Source of the DNA: Blautia_A ammoniilytica
GTDB taxonomy: Bacteria > Bacillota > Clostridia > Lachnospirales > Lachnospiraceae
DNA length: 64,000 nucleotides
Direction of reading: 5' to 3'
Assembly (NCBI RefSeq): GCF_025566965.1
Contig: NZ_JAOQJL010000001.1
Coordinates: 124,001-188,000 of the forward strand
Both the position numbers and the translations under genes were made by a program. The notes under the pieces were generated by a model. It saw nothing but the letters and a program-made list of their open reading frames with translations, was not told the origin of the DNA and did no database searches. Shown here in pieces: positions 25,906 through 34,237 of this stretch. Every line of letters starts with the position of its first letter. The stretch's first letter is position 1.

Positions 25906-27345
25906 ATGGCAAAAGAAAAGAAATTAGTAGAAGCCATCACATCTATGGAGGAAGATTTCGCCCAGTGGTATACAGATGTGGTGAAAAAAGCAGAGCTTTG
26001 CGGCTATACAAGTGTAAAAGGCTGCATGGCCATCAAACCGGCAGGATATGCGATCTGGGAGAATATCCAGAAAGAGCTTGACCGCAGATTCAAAGAGACA
26101 GGCGTAGAGAATGTATACATGCCAATGTTTATCCCGGAGTCTCTTCTTGACAAAGAAAAAGACCATGTAGAAGGTTTTGCACCTGAGGTTGCATGGGTAA
26201 CACACGGTGGTCTGGATCCGCTGCAGGAGCGTCTTTGCGTGCGCCCTACTTCTGAGACCCTGTTCTGTGATTTCTACCAGAAAGAGATCCAGTCCCACAG
26301 AGATCTGCCAAAGGTATATAACCAGTGGTGTTCTGTAGTGCGCTGGGAAAAGACAACCCGTCCTTTCCTTCGTTCCCGTGAGTTTTTATGGCAGGAAGGC
26401 CATACAGCACACGCTACTGCAGAAGAAGCAGAAGCAAGAACCATCCAGATGCTGAACCTGTATGCAGACTTCTGCGAAGAGGTTTTGGCTATTCCAGTTA
26501 TCAAAGGCCGCAAAACAGATAAAGAGAAATTTGCAGGAGCTGAAGCTACTTATACCATCGAGTCACTGATGCATGATGGAAAAGCCCTTCAGTCTGGCAC
26601 AAGCCATAACTTTGGTGATGGCTTTGCACGAGCATTCGGCATTCAGTATACAGATAAAAACAATCAGCTTCAGTATGTACATCAGACATCCTGGGGAATG
26701 ACAACACGTATGATCGGTGCACTTATCATGGTTCACGGAGATAACAGCGGACTTGTACTTCCGCCAAGGATCGCACCGGTTCAGGCTGTGATCATCCCAA
26801 TCCAGCAGAGAAAAGAAGGAGTCCTTGAAAAAGCAGATGAGCTTCTGGCTGCATTAAAGGCTGCCGGCATCCGTGCAAAAGCAGATGTGACAGATAAGAG
26901 TCCTGGATTCAAATTTGCAGAGCAGGAAATGAGAGGAATCCCGGTACGTATTGAGTGTGGACCAAAGGATATTGAAAACGGACAGGCTGTAGTCTGCCGC
27001 AGAGATACAAGAGAGAAATACACAGTTAGATTTGAGGAGCTTACACAGAAAGTTAATGAGATCCTTGAAACTATGCAGAAGGATATGCTGGAGCGTGCTA
27101 GAGCACACAGAGATGCACACACATACACAGCAACCACTTATGATGAGTTCAAAGATACCATCGTGAATAAACCAGGCTTTGTAAAAGCTATGTGGTGTGG
27201 CTGCCGTGAATGTGAGGATAAGATCAAAGAAGATGTTCAGGCAACTTCAAGATGCATCCCATTTGAGCAGGAGCATCTTTCCGATACCTGTGTATGCTGC
27301 GGTAAACCGGCGAAGAAAATGGTATATTGGGGCAGAGCTTATTAA
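25906..27345 (+). CDS. proS: prolyl-tRNA synthetase, archaeal/eukaryote-like short form
   Basis: Class II synthetase charging tRNA-Pro. At 479 aa it lacks the editing insertion of the long bacterial form. Motif 2 is seen in RPFLRSREFLWQEGHTAH (about residues 150-167), followed by the TSHNFGDGFARAFG region (about 227-240). The end has a zinc-type domain (WCGCRECEDKIKE near 430, TCVCCGKPAKKMVYWGRAY at the C-terminus), which is diagnostic of the archaeal-type ProRS. AAGGAG lies 9 nt before the ATG. Expression is controlled by the proline T-box just upstream. Confidence 0.96.
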   Translation: MAKEKKLVEAITSMEEDFAQWYTDVVKKAELCGYTSVKGCMAIKPAGYAIWENIQKELDRRFKETGVENVYMPMFIPESLLDKEKDHVEGFAPEVAWVTHGGLDPLQERLCVRPTSETLFCDFYQKEIQSHRDLPKVYNQWCSVVRWEKTTRPFLRSREFLWQEGHTAHATAEEAEARTIQMLNLYADFCEEVLAIPVIKGRKTDKEKFAGAEATYTIESLMHDGKALQSGTSHNFGDGFARAFGIQYTDKNNQLQYVHQTSWGMTTRMIGALIMVHGDNSGLVLPPRIAPVQAVIIPIQQRKEGVLEKADELLAALKAAGIRAKADVTDKSPGFKFAEQEMRGIPVRIECGPKDIENGQAVVCRRDTREKYTVRFEELTQKVNEILETMQKDMLERARAHRDAHTYTATTYDEFKDTIVNKPGFVKAMWCGCRECEDKIKEDVQATSRCIPFEQEHLSDTCVCCGKPAKKMVYWGRAY

Positions 27346-27353
27346 TTCGTGCT

Positions 27354-28784
27354 TCAGGGCACATTATCAGGCATGCTTGTTACAGAGAAAGGGTTGTCAG
27401 GATTATCCTGATCAACCCTTTTTGCGTATTCAAGAAGGGCAGGATATTCTGAGCATTGTATACTGTCATTTGGATCGTATTGCACGTCTGTAGGGAAAAT
27501 AGCAACATATTTTTTGTCAGAACTTAGCCCTGCGATCTGATAAGAAGGCAGTTCTGAATAGCTGTTGTCACCCCAGTCATAGGCTCGGATCGTCATAATG
27601 TGACCACCGTAGCCGCTTTCTGCTGCCTGGGGATAGTAAAAACGAATAGCGGAATCATCAATTACTTCCCATGCCCACTCCCCATTCAGATAGGCTTCAG
27701 TATTAAAATAAAGACAGAAATAGTCAGTGCCCATAAAAGCACCCCCTGCGCTGGCATTAGCATATAGTCCATCGGCGATATTGAAGCTGCCTGTCTCCAT
27801 GGTAGAAGGCTCTACCTGGGTGTTACCAGAATTGCCTGTATTTTGGCCTGTCAGTGCATCAAGTTCCAGGATATTCTGCTGATAATCGGCCATATTTAAG
27901 ATGAAAAGCTTCCCAGTGGCATAGGAATAATACATCTGATTATTTTTGATCACACGGCTCTCCTTATCAGGAAGGGAAGTGCTGTGGATCTCTGTTTCCA
28001 GGCCTGTGGAAAATTCGTATTTATAGGTACTGAAATCATCGTCAGTAAAAAGCAGATAATCATTCATAGGAACAATATCGTCATATTCATTAACTGAATG
28101 GGAAACAGGCAGCTGTTCAAGAGTCTGTGTGTCCAGATCATAAACAAAGATCTGATCGGTTGTAATATACATCCTGGAGCCCAAAAGCGTCATTTTTCCA
28201 TCGGAAAAAGAATCTCCCAATGTTTGAGTCAAAGTACCGTCCAGGCTAGAAAAGCAAAAACGTCCCTGGCTGGTAAGATAATAAATCCCGTCTGTAGTCA
28301 GTTCATAATCTTCCACATTTTCTACAACAAGATCTTCTTCACCCCCATCCTTTGAAACCCGATAAACAGATGAACCATAAGGATAATAAATAAAGCCATC
28401 ATAGATCTGGAAGCCATCATCTGCACCATCATCGCAGATCAGCTGTGAAACCTGGGTACCCTGATCCTTCTGGGCAATATCCACCCGGTTCAGTTGGGAA
28501 GTGGTTCCAAGATATAAATACTGGCCATCCTGGGCAACGGTATAGATGTTCTGATCCAGGGACAGTTCCTGTATAAGGTTGTATACATCGCCTTTTTCAT
28601 CAAGAAGTCCTGTGATCAGGTGATTTTCATAGGGGATCATGATCACATCGTCCTGGATAAAAATATTCTGACCATAAATGATCCCCTGTGTATGAGACGA
28701 TGCTTCTGTCTGTGCCATACACAGATTACAGGAAAACAGTGTGCCAAAACATAGAAGTATTGGAAATAAAGCTGATTTTTTCAT
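27354..28784 (-). CDS. secreted beta-propeller-like protein (DUF5050-like)
   Basis: 476 aa. The N-terminal signal peptide ends near CNLCMAQTEA (residues about 20-27). The mature protein consists of repeated blade-like motifs of the form DGxYLYLG / DGFIYYPYGSSVYRVSKDGG / DGIYYLTSQG / MYYSYATGKLF. This resembles DUF5050/KWG-like propellers of Clostridia, which are thought to be ligand-binding or scaffold modules. Residues about 330-440 form a further domain of unknown type (YANASAGGAFMGTDYFCLYF). AGGAGG precedes the ATG. No enzyme motif is seen. The last about 20 codons contain the proS terminator on the other strand. Confidence 0.65.
   Translation of the reverse strand: MKKSALFPILLCFGTLFSCNLCMAQTEASSHTQGIIYGQNIFIQDDVIMIPYENHLITGLLDEKGDVYNLIQELSLDQNIYTVAQDGQYLYLGTTSQLNRVDIAQKDQGTQVSQLICDDGADDGFQIYDGFIYYPYGSSVYRVSKDGGEEDLVVENVEDYELTTDGIYYLTSQGRFCFSSLDGTLTQTLGDSFSDGKMTLLGSRMYITTDQIFVYDLDTQTLEQLPVSHSVNEYDDIVPMNDYLLFTDDDFSTYKYEFSTGLETEIHSTSLPDKESRVIKNNQMYYSYATGKLFILNMADYQQNILELDALTGQNTGNSGNTQVEPSTMETGSFNIADGLYANASAGGAFMGTDYFCLYFNTEAYLNGEWAWEVIDDSAIRFYYPQAAESGYGGHIMTIRAYDWGDNSYSELPSYQIAGLSSDKKYVAIFPTDVQYDPNDSIQCSEYPALLEYAKRVDQDNPDNPFSVTSMPDNVP
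27388..27423 (+). terminator. proS terminator embedded in the 3' end of the convergent gene
   Basis: AAAGGGTTGTCAGGA (27388-27402) pairs with TCCTGATCAACCCTTT (27406-27421; one bulge) and is followed by T residues. It lies 43 nt after the proS stop and inside the last codons of the minus-strand propeller gene. Confidence 0.8.
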
Positions 28785-28968
28785 GGATTCCCTCCTTTTT
28801 TTGTGTAAATTGTATCATGCTTTATTGGATAAAAAAAGACTTAGGATCAATATAAATAATCGGCTTGTAAAGGGAGATTGGAGAGAGGGCATTTTTGAAG
28901 CGTAAAAGCCTGGAATATGTCAAAAGCCCTTCTTCTTCCGTGGAACAGTATACGGAGAGATGACCTGT

Positions 28969-29014
28969 CCGGGAAATTGAAACCGGGAAATCAAATTGGA
29001 CAGAAATCAAATTG
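28969..29014 (+). repeat. short direct repeats just upstream of the Rpn-like gene promoter
   Basis: CCGGGAAAT at 28969 and 28983 (14 bp apart), and GAAATCAAATTG at 28987 and 29003 (16 bp apart), with the second ending 4 nt before the -35. The arrangement suggests a regulator binding site. The rest of the 28785-29100 gap holds no gene. Confidence 0.5.
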
Positions 29015-29018
29015 AATG

Positions 29019-29047
29019 TTGTTACAAATGCGGACTTCGAGTATAAT
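29019..29047 (+). promoter_or_regulatory. promoter of the Rpn-like gene
   Basis: TTGTTA (29019-29024), 17-bp spacer, TATAAT (29042-29047). Confidence 0.65.
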
Positions 29048-29100
29048 AATAGACAGCCGGAGAATGATTTCAAATATACTGTAGAAAGGGAATAAGGTAA

Positions 29101-30066
29101 TTGAATACAGAGATTAGAAATTCAATTCTTACGACAGATAAAGACGCACAGTATGATGAAAGTGCGAAAAGATTACTTGGCCAGAAAGGTATTCTGGCAC
29201 ATATACTGGTGAAAACCGTGGAGGAATTTGGAGGAATGGATCCTATGGACGTAATTCCATATATAGAGGGAGATCCATTTATTAATACGGTTCCTGTGGA
29301 TCCGGGACTTACCAATACAGAATCGGAGAGAAACGGAACACGGGTTACAGGGCTTAATTCTGAAAACCAGGAGTTACATGAGGGCTTGATTCGGTTTGAC
29401 ATTGTTTTTTATGTGAGGATGAAGGATGGGCTGTCACAGATGATCATTAATGTAGAAGCCCAAAAGGATGAACCGGATGGATATGATATTTTGAATCGGG
29501 CGATCTTTTATGTAAGCCGTATGATTTCCTCACAAAAGGAAAGGGATTTTGTAAATTCAAATTACAATGATATCAAGCGGGTTTATTCTATCTGGATCTG
29601 CATGAATATGTCGGAAAACAGTTTGGAACACATTCATCTGGTAAAAGAAAGTATCATAAATTCGCATGAATGGAAAGGGGAAATGGATCTGGTTAATATC
29701 GTAATGATCGGACTTTCAGAAGAACTTCCACAACGTGAAGAAAAATATGAATTACATAGATTACTGGGGACACTGTTGTCTCAAGATTTATCGGTAAGCG
29801 AAAAAATAGACATTATTGGAAATGAATATGCGATTCCAGTAGAAAAGAAATTCAGGGAGGATATAAGCATTATGTGTAATTTGAGCCAGAAAATCAAGGA
29901 GACAGGAATTGAAATTGGAATTAAGACAGGCACTGAAATGGGCAAACGGGAAATGATCATAAAGATGCACAACAAAGGTTATACGGCTGCTCAGATTGCA
30001 GACATAGCAGAGATGGAGGAAAAACAGATCAAAGATATTATAGAAAATGCAGAGATGCTTGTATAG
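29101..30066 (+). CDS. Rpn-family PD-(D/E)XK nuclease / transposase_31-like protein
   Basis: 321 aa from a TTG start (GGGAATAAGG upstream). The core nuclease motif is FDIVFYVRMKDG followed by IINVEAQKDE (about residues 100-126), the D...ExQ form of the PD-(D/E)XK fold. This family (YhgA-like, recombination-promoting nuclease) makes DNA breaks or acts in host defence-like roles; members are abundant and highly variable in Lachnospiraceae. The C-terminus carries a small helical HTH-like end (IKMHNKGYTAAQIADIAEME). It is not flanked by inverted repeats, so it is a resident gene and not part of an IS. It ends 16 nt before the next gene's start. Confidence 0.8.
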   Translation: MNTEIRNSILTTDKDAQYDESAKRLLGQKGILAHILVKTVEEFGGMDPMDVIPYIEGDPFINTVPVDPGLTNTESERNGTRVTGLNSENQELHEGLIRFDIVFYVRMKDGLSQMIINVEAQKDEPDGYDILNRAIFYVSRMISSQKERDFVNSNYNDIKRVYSIWICMNMSENSLEHIHLVKESIINSHEWKGEMDLVNIVMIGLSEELPQREEKYELHRLLGTLLSQDLSVSEKIDIIGNEYAIPVEKKFREDISIMCNLSQKIKETGIEIGIKTGTEMGKREMIIKMHNKGYTAAQIADIAEMEEKQIKDIIENAEMLV

Positions 30067-30082
30067 AAGTACAGAGGATGCC

Positions 30083-30631
30083 ATGAAGAAGCGGAGGAAA
30101 AAACAGAAAATCGTGAAAAAACAACATACATTACAAAGGTTTCAGACAGGCAGGCTGTTATTTGGCCTGCTTCTGTGCTGTTTGCTGGCAGCAGGCTGTG
30201 GCGGCAGCGACCAGGTCAAGGAAAGCCATACCTGTACCATTTCCATAGATTGCTCTTCCATCCTTGACAACCGGGATGATCTGAAGGCTGAAAAGGCGGA
30301 ATTTGTGCCTTCCGATGGCTGGATCCTGGAACCTGAAGAAGTATCCTTTAAATCCGGTGATACAGCTTTTGATGTGCTGAAAAATGCATGTAATCAGGCC
30401 GGGATCCAGATGTCTTCCAGATATACCCCATTGTACGGAAGCTATTATATTGAAGGGATCAACCAGCTTTATGAATTTGACTGCGGTGCCAATTCAGGAT
30501 GGATGTTCAGTGTGAACGGATGGTTTCCTAATTACGGATGCTCCGAGTATACAGTGGAGGATGGAGATAAGATCGAGTGGAAATATACCTGCGATCTGGG
30601 CTCAGATGTAGGCAACAGTTATCAGGAATAA
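30083..30631 (+). CDS. DUF4430-domain lipoprotein
   Basis: 182 aa from ATG 30083 (AGAGG upstream); a longer in-frame start at 30047 overlaps the previous gene and has no ribosome-binding site. A basic N-terminus is followed by a lipoprotein signal with lipobox LLAAGC (Cys near residue 38), so it should be anchored on the outer face of the membrane. The mature part is one DUF4430 domain: CTISIDCSSILDNRDDLKA, SFKSGDTAFDVLKNACNQAG, NSGWMFSVNGWFP, VEDGDKIEWKYTC. DUF4430 is structurally related to the C-terminal domain of transcobalamin/intrinsic factor, so a B12 or other cofactor-binding role is possible. thiE follows after 25 nt. Confidence 0.85.
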   Translation: MKKRRKKQKIVKKQHTLQRFQTGRLLFGLLLCCLLAAGCGGSDQVKESHTCTISIDCSSILDNRDDLKAEKAEFVPSDGWILEPEEVSFKSGDTAFDVLKNACNQAGIQMSSRYTPLYGSYYIEGINQLYEFDCGANSGWMFSVNGWFPNYGCSEYTVEDGDKIEWKYTCDLGSDVGNSYQE

Positions 30632-30656
30632 TTATAGATGATCAGGAGATAAAGAC

Positions 30657-31298
30657 ATGACTATAGGAAAAAAGGATTTATTATTATATGCGGTGACAGA
30701 TCAGACCTGGACAGGGAAGCTGTCTTTGTATGAACAGGTGCAGCAGGCCATTGAAGGGGGCATCACCTGTCTTCAGTTAAGAGAGAAGAATATGTCTGAG
30801 GATAAGTTCCTTCAGGAAGCAAAAGAGATTGGTGCATTATGTAAGGAGAAGCAGATTCCTTTTATTGTGAATGATGATGTGGAGGTGGCTGTAAAAACAG
30901 GTGCAGACGGAGTTCATATCGGCCAGTCCGATATGGATGGAGCAAAGGCCAGAGCACTTCTTGGACCGGACAAGATCCTTGGAATCTCGGCCCGGACTGT
31001 AGAACAGGCTCAGAAAGCACAGGCAGATGGAGCGGATTACCTGGGGGTTGGAGCTGTATTTCATACTTCTACCAAGAAGGATGCCCATGCAGTGGACTTT
31101 CAAACCCTGAAGCAGATCTGTCAGTCTGTTTCCATTCCGGTGGTAGCGATCGGTGGAATCAGCAAAGAGAATCTTCTGCAGCTAAAGGGAAGCGGTGTAT
31201 GCGGAGTGGCGCTGGTGTCTGCCGTATTTGCTGCCGAAGATATCAGAAAGGAATGCAGGGAACTGCACAGGCTTTCCAGTGAGATGGTAGAAGGATGA
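30657..31298 (+). CDS. thiE: thiamine-phosphate synthase
   Basis: Joins HMP-pyrophosphate and thiazole-phosphate to thiamine monophosphate. The 213-aa TIM barrel has the expected motifs: ITCLQLREKNMSED (about residues 35-48), PFIVNDDVEVA (about 68-78), DGVHIGQSDM (pyrophosphate-binding region, about 83-92) and VVAIGGISKEN (about 164-174). AGGAG lies before the ATG. Its end overlaps the HAD gene by 4 nt. Confidence 0.95.
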   Translation: MTIGKKDLLLYAVTDQTWTGKLSLYEQVQQAIEGGITCLQLREKNMSEDKFLQEAKEIGALCKEKQIPFIVNDDVEVAVKTGADGVHIGQSDMDGAKARALLGPDKILGISARTVEQAQKAQADGADYLGVGAVFHTSTKKDAHAVDFQTLKQICQSVSIPVVAIGGISKENLLQLKGSGVCGVALVSAVFAAEDIRKECRELHRLSSEMVEG

Positions 31299-31939
31299 TC
31301 CGGGGAGCGATTTTTGATATGGACGGTACCTTGCTGGATTCTATGGGGTACTGGAGGCACCTTGCAGAACAATATCTTGCAGAAAAGGGTATCCAGGCCG
31401 AAGAGGGGCTGAATGATACCCTTCTTCGCATGACTGTGCACCAGGGAGCCATTTACATAAAAGAAACCTATCAGATCCAGGAGAGCCCGGAGGCGATCAT
31501 GGAGGGGATAGGAAAGCTGATGTCTGAGAATTACAGTTTACGGGTTCAGCCGAAAAAAGGAGTGGTTCCGTTTTTGAAAATGCTGCATCACAATCATATA
31601 CAGATGTGTGTGGCGACGGCTACAGATGAGTATCTTGCAAAAGAAGCCTTGAAGCGAACCGGGATCTGGAAATATTTTAAAGGGATCTATACCTGTGCCG
31701 GTGTAGGTTATGATAAATCTACACCTCATATTTATGAAGCTGCACTTACATATCTTGACCTTGCTAAGGAAGAGGTACTGGTGTTTGAAGATGCCATTCA
31801 TGCAGCCAGGACAGCCAGGGATGCAGGCTTTAAGGTAGTGGGAGTGTATGATGCCTGGGAGCCGGAAACAGTTAAGCTTCAGGCAATGGTTTACCGATAT
31901 ACAAAGGATTTTTCTGAAATGGAGGCATTAATACAATGA
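31295..31939 (+). CDS. HAD-superfamily phosphatase inside the thi operon
   Basis: 214 aa of the beta-phosphoglucomutase-like HAD subfamily. Motif I is FDMDGTLLDS (residues 6-15), motif II CVATATDEYLAKEAL (near 105), motif III Lys around YDKSTPHIYEAAL (near 148) and motif IV VFEDAIHAARTA (near 166). It overlaps thiE upstream and thiD downstream by 4 nt each, so it is translationally coupled to both. This points to a substrate in thiamine metabolism, with thiamine monophosphate the most obvious candidate. Family sequence alone does not give the substrate. Confidence 0.85.
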   Translation: MIRGAIFDMDGTLLDSMGYWRHLAEQYLAEKGIQAEEGLNDTLLRMTVHQGAIYIKETYQIQESPEAIMEGIGKLMSENYSLRVQPKKGVVPFLKMLHHNHIQMCVATATDEYLAKEALKRTGIWKYFKGIYTCAGVGYDKSTPHIYEAALTYLDLAKEEVLVFEDAIHAARTARDAGFKVVGVYDAWEPETVKLQAMVYRYTKDFSEMEALIQ

Positions 31940-32715
31940 AAAAAGTACTGACCATTGCAGGCTCTGACTGCAGCGGCGGGGCAGGGATCCAGGCTGACCT
32001 GAAAACCATTACTGCCCATAAATTATATGGGATGAGTGCGATCACAGCACTGACAGCTCAGAATACAACCGGAGTAAAAAGCATTATGGAGGCAGAGCCG
32101 GAGTTTGTGGCAGATCAGCTGGATGCAGTTTTTACAGATATTTATCCAGATAGCGTGAAGATCGGTATGGTATTAAGCAGCCGGATCATCCGTGTGATCG
32201 CTGACAAGCTTTTGGAATATGGTGCAAAGAATATTGTAGTGGATCCGGTGATGGTTTCCACCAGCGGACACCGTCTGATGTGTGAGGAAGCCATGGATGC
32301 GGTGACGGATATACTTCTTCCTATGGGAGATGTGATCACACCCAATATTCCTGAGACCCAGGTGCTCTGCGGATTTGAGATACATACAGAAGAAGATATG
32401 ATCAAAGCTGCCGGAAAACTGGCAGAAAAATATAAAGGCGCTATCCTGATTAAAGGAGGTCATCTGGTAAACGATGCTACAGATCTGTTGTACCAGGATG
32501 GAAAGCTTCAATGGTTCCGTGGAAAGAGAGTGGCAAATCCTAATACTCATGGTACAGGCTGTACCCTTTCTTCAGCTATTGCCTGCAATCTGGCTCTTGG
32601 GTTTTCAGTGGAAGACAGTGTGGCAAATGCGAAAGCCTATCTTACAGGTGCGTTAGAGGCTATGCTGGATCTGGGAGCAGGCAGCGGACCTTTAAACCAT
32701 GTATATGCCCTGTAA
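31936..32715 (+). CDS. thiD: hydroxymethylpyrimidine / phosphomethylpyrimidine kinase
   Basis: Two-step kinase producing HMP-pyrophosphate, the partner substrate of ThiE. The 259-aa ribokinase-fold protein begins MKKVLTIAGSDCSGGAGIQAD. It has VVDPVMVSTSG (about residues 101-111) and the anion-hole motif NTHGTGCTLSSAIA (about 203-216) with the catalytic Asp position replaced by the Cys typical of ThiD. The start overlaps the HAD gene (ATGA). Together with thiE this supports thiamine salvage or synthesis from HMP; no thiazole-branch gene and no TPP riboswitch is present nearby. Confidence 0.95.
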   Translation: MKKVLTIAGSDCSGGAGIQADLKTITAHKLYGMSAITALTAQNTTGVKSIMEAEPEFVADQLDAVFTDIYPDSVKIGMVLSSRIIRVIADKLLEYGAKNIVVDPVMVSTSGHRLMCEEAMDAVTDILLPMGDVITPNIPETQVLCGFEIHTEEDMIKAAGKLAEKYKGAILIKGGHLVNDATDLLYQDGKLQWFRGKRVANPNTHGTGCTLSSAIACNLALGFSVEDSVANAKAYLTGALEAMLDLGAGSGPLNHVYAL

Positions 32716-32789
32716 ATATAAAATGATACCATGGGTAAAAGAGACCTTAGCCTCTGGCATCATAATATGAAGGAGGACTGGAAAGAAAA

Positions 32790-34148
32790 ATGGAGAAACA
32801 TATGTTTATAGAGATTCCTCCAAAAGTTGACAGAATATTAAAAACGTTGGAAAAGGCAGGGTTTGAGGCATATGCAGTAGGTGGCTGTGTCAGGGATCGG
32901 GTTCTTTCGGACACCCCGGATGACTGGGACATTACCACTTCTGCCAAGCCGGGGCAGGTAAAAAGCCTTTTTCACAGAACCATAGATACAGGCCTGCAGC
33001 ATGGTACAGTTACGGTACTTCTTGACAAAGAAGGGTTTGAAGTGACCACTTATCGTGTAGACGGAGTATACGAGGACGGCAGGCACCCTAAGGATGTAAC
33101 CTTTACGGCAAGCCTGGAAGAAGATCTGAAGCGAAGAGATTTTACGATTAATGCAATGGCATACAATCCGAAGCAAGGGCTGGTGGATCCTTTTGGAGGC
33201 CTTGGTGATTTGGAAAAAAAGGTGATCCGGTGTGTAGGAGATCCTAAGGAGCGCTTTACAGAGGATGCTCTCAGGATTCTGCGGGCAGTGCGTTTTTCTG
33301 CAAAACTGGGATTTTCCATTGACCCTGCAACGGAAAATGCCCTTTCTTTGCTTGCCCCCAATCTGGAAAAGGTAAGTGCAGAGCGGATCCAGGTGGAACT
33401 TGTAAAGCTGCTGATATCTGATCATCCGGACTATCTTCGTACAGCCTGGCGGGCAGGGGTTACAAAGATATTTCTTCCTGAATTTGATACATGTATGGAA
33501 ACTCAGCAGAATACACCTTATCATATGTATTCCGTTGGGGAGCACATCCTGCACAGCTTGGTAAATATCCGGCCTGACCGTGTGCTGCGGCTCACTATGT
33601 TGCTTCATGATATTGGAAAGCCTGTATGTCGGACAACTGATGAGAATGGCAGAGATCATTTTAAGGGACACGGTCCTGTGGGGGAGAAGCTGGCTGGTGA
33701 GATCTTGCGGAGGCTGAAATTTGACAATGATACCATCCGGAAGGTATGCCGTCTGATCCGGTGGCATGATCTGCGGCCGAAGGCTGAAGAAACCCAGGTG
33801 CGACGTGCAGTGAACAGTATTGGTGAGGATTTGTTTCCTTTATATTTGGAGGTGCAGCGGGCGGATATGCTGGCACAAAGTCTGTACAGGCGAGAGCAGA
33901 AGGAAGAAAGACTGGATGCTGTGGAGCAGATCTATCACAGGATCTGTGAACGGGGTGACTGCGTTTCCCTGAAGGGTCTGGTCATCAGCGGCAGGGATCT
34001 GATCCAGGCAGGATTAAAAGCAGGACCATCCATAGGAAGGATCCTGGAGAGTCTTTTAGACCAGGTGCTGGAAGATCCCGGGAAAAATAACAGGGAGTAT
34101 CTTCTTGCCCAGGCAGAACAGTTGGCTGTTCAGAACAGTGAAGCTTAA
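32790..34148 (+). CDS. cca: CCA tRNA nucleotidyltransferase
   Basis: Class II enzyme adding or repairing the 3' CCA of tRNAs. 452 aa. The head domain carries AVGGCVRDRVL and the metal-binding DDWDITT (about residues 29-50). The RNA/nucleotide selection region has RRDFTINAMAYNP (about 113-125) and RILRAVRFSAKLGF. An HD domain follows with LLHDIGKPVCR (about 270-280) and IRWHDLRP. GGAGGA lies 18-23 nt upstream of the ATG; an in-frame second Met at codon 5 is closer to the body. Confidence 0.95.
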   Translation: MEKHMFIEIPPKVDRILKTLEKAGFEAYAVGGCVRDRVLSDTPDDWDITTSAKPGQVKSLFHRTIDTGLQHGTVTVLLDKEGFEVTTYRVDGVYEDGRHPKDVTFTASLEEDLKRRDFTINAMAYNPKQGLVDPFGGLGDLEKKVIRCVGDPKERFTEDALRILRAVRFSAKLGFSIDPATENALSLLAPNLEKVSAERIQVELVKLLISDHPDYLRTAWRAGVTKIFLPEFDTCMETQQNTPYHMYSVGEHILHSLVNIRPDRVLRLTMLLHDIGKPVCRTTDENGRDHFKGHGPVGEKLAGEILRRLKFDNDTIRKVCRLIRWHDLRPKAEETQVRRAVNSIGEDLFPLYLEVQRADMLAQSLYRREQKEERLDAVEQIYHRICERGDCVSLKGLVISGRDLIQAGLKAGPSIGRILESLLDQVLEDPGKNNREYLLAQAEQLAVQNSEA

Positions 34149-34179
34149 TAGGAATTACAAAGGACATAAATAATATATT

Positions 34180-34228
34180 CCCCTCATAAGTATAGAAAGT
34201 ATCGTGGGAAAGCAAGTATGATGAGGGG
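34180..34228 (+). promoter_or_regulatory. inverted repeat covering the ribosome-binding site of the CotS-like gene
   Basis: CCCCTCAT (34180-34187) is the perfect inverse of ATGAGGGG (34221-34228). The second arm contains the GAGGGGGA Shine-Dalgarno sequence for the TTG start at 34238. Pairing would hide the ribosome-binding site. Confidence 0.45.
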
Positions 34229-34237
34229 GATAACAGA

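Noticed and set aside
29101..30066. Rpn-like gene considered as an insertion sequence
   Set aside because: Despite the 'transposase_31' family name, no terminal inverted repeats or target-site duplication flank it, and it has a normal promoter.
32838..33767. 309-codon open frame on the minus strand inside cca
   Set aside because: Antisense shadow: composition is atypical (Cys/His/Gln-rich), there is no start signal, and cca is certain on the other strand.
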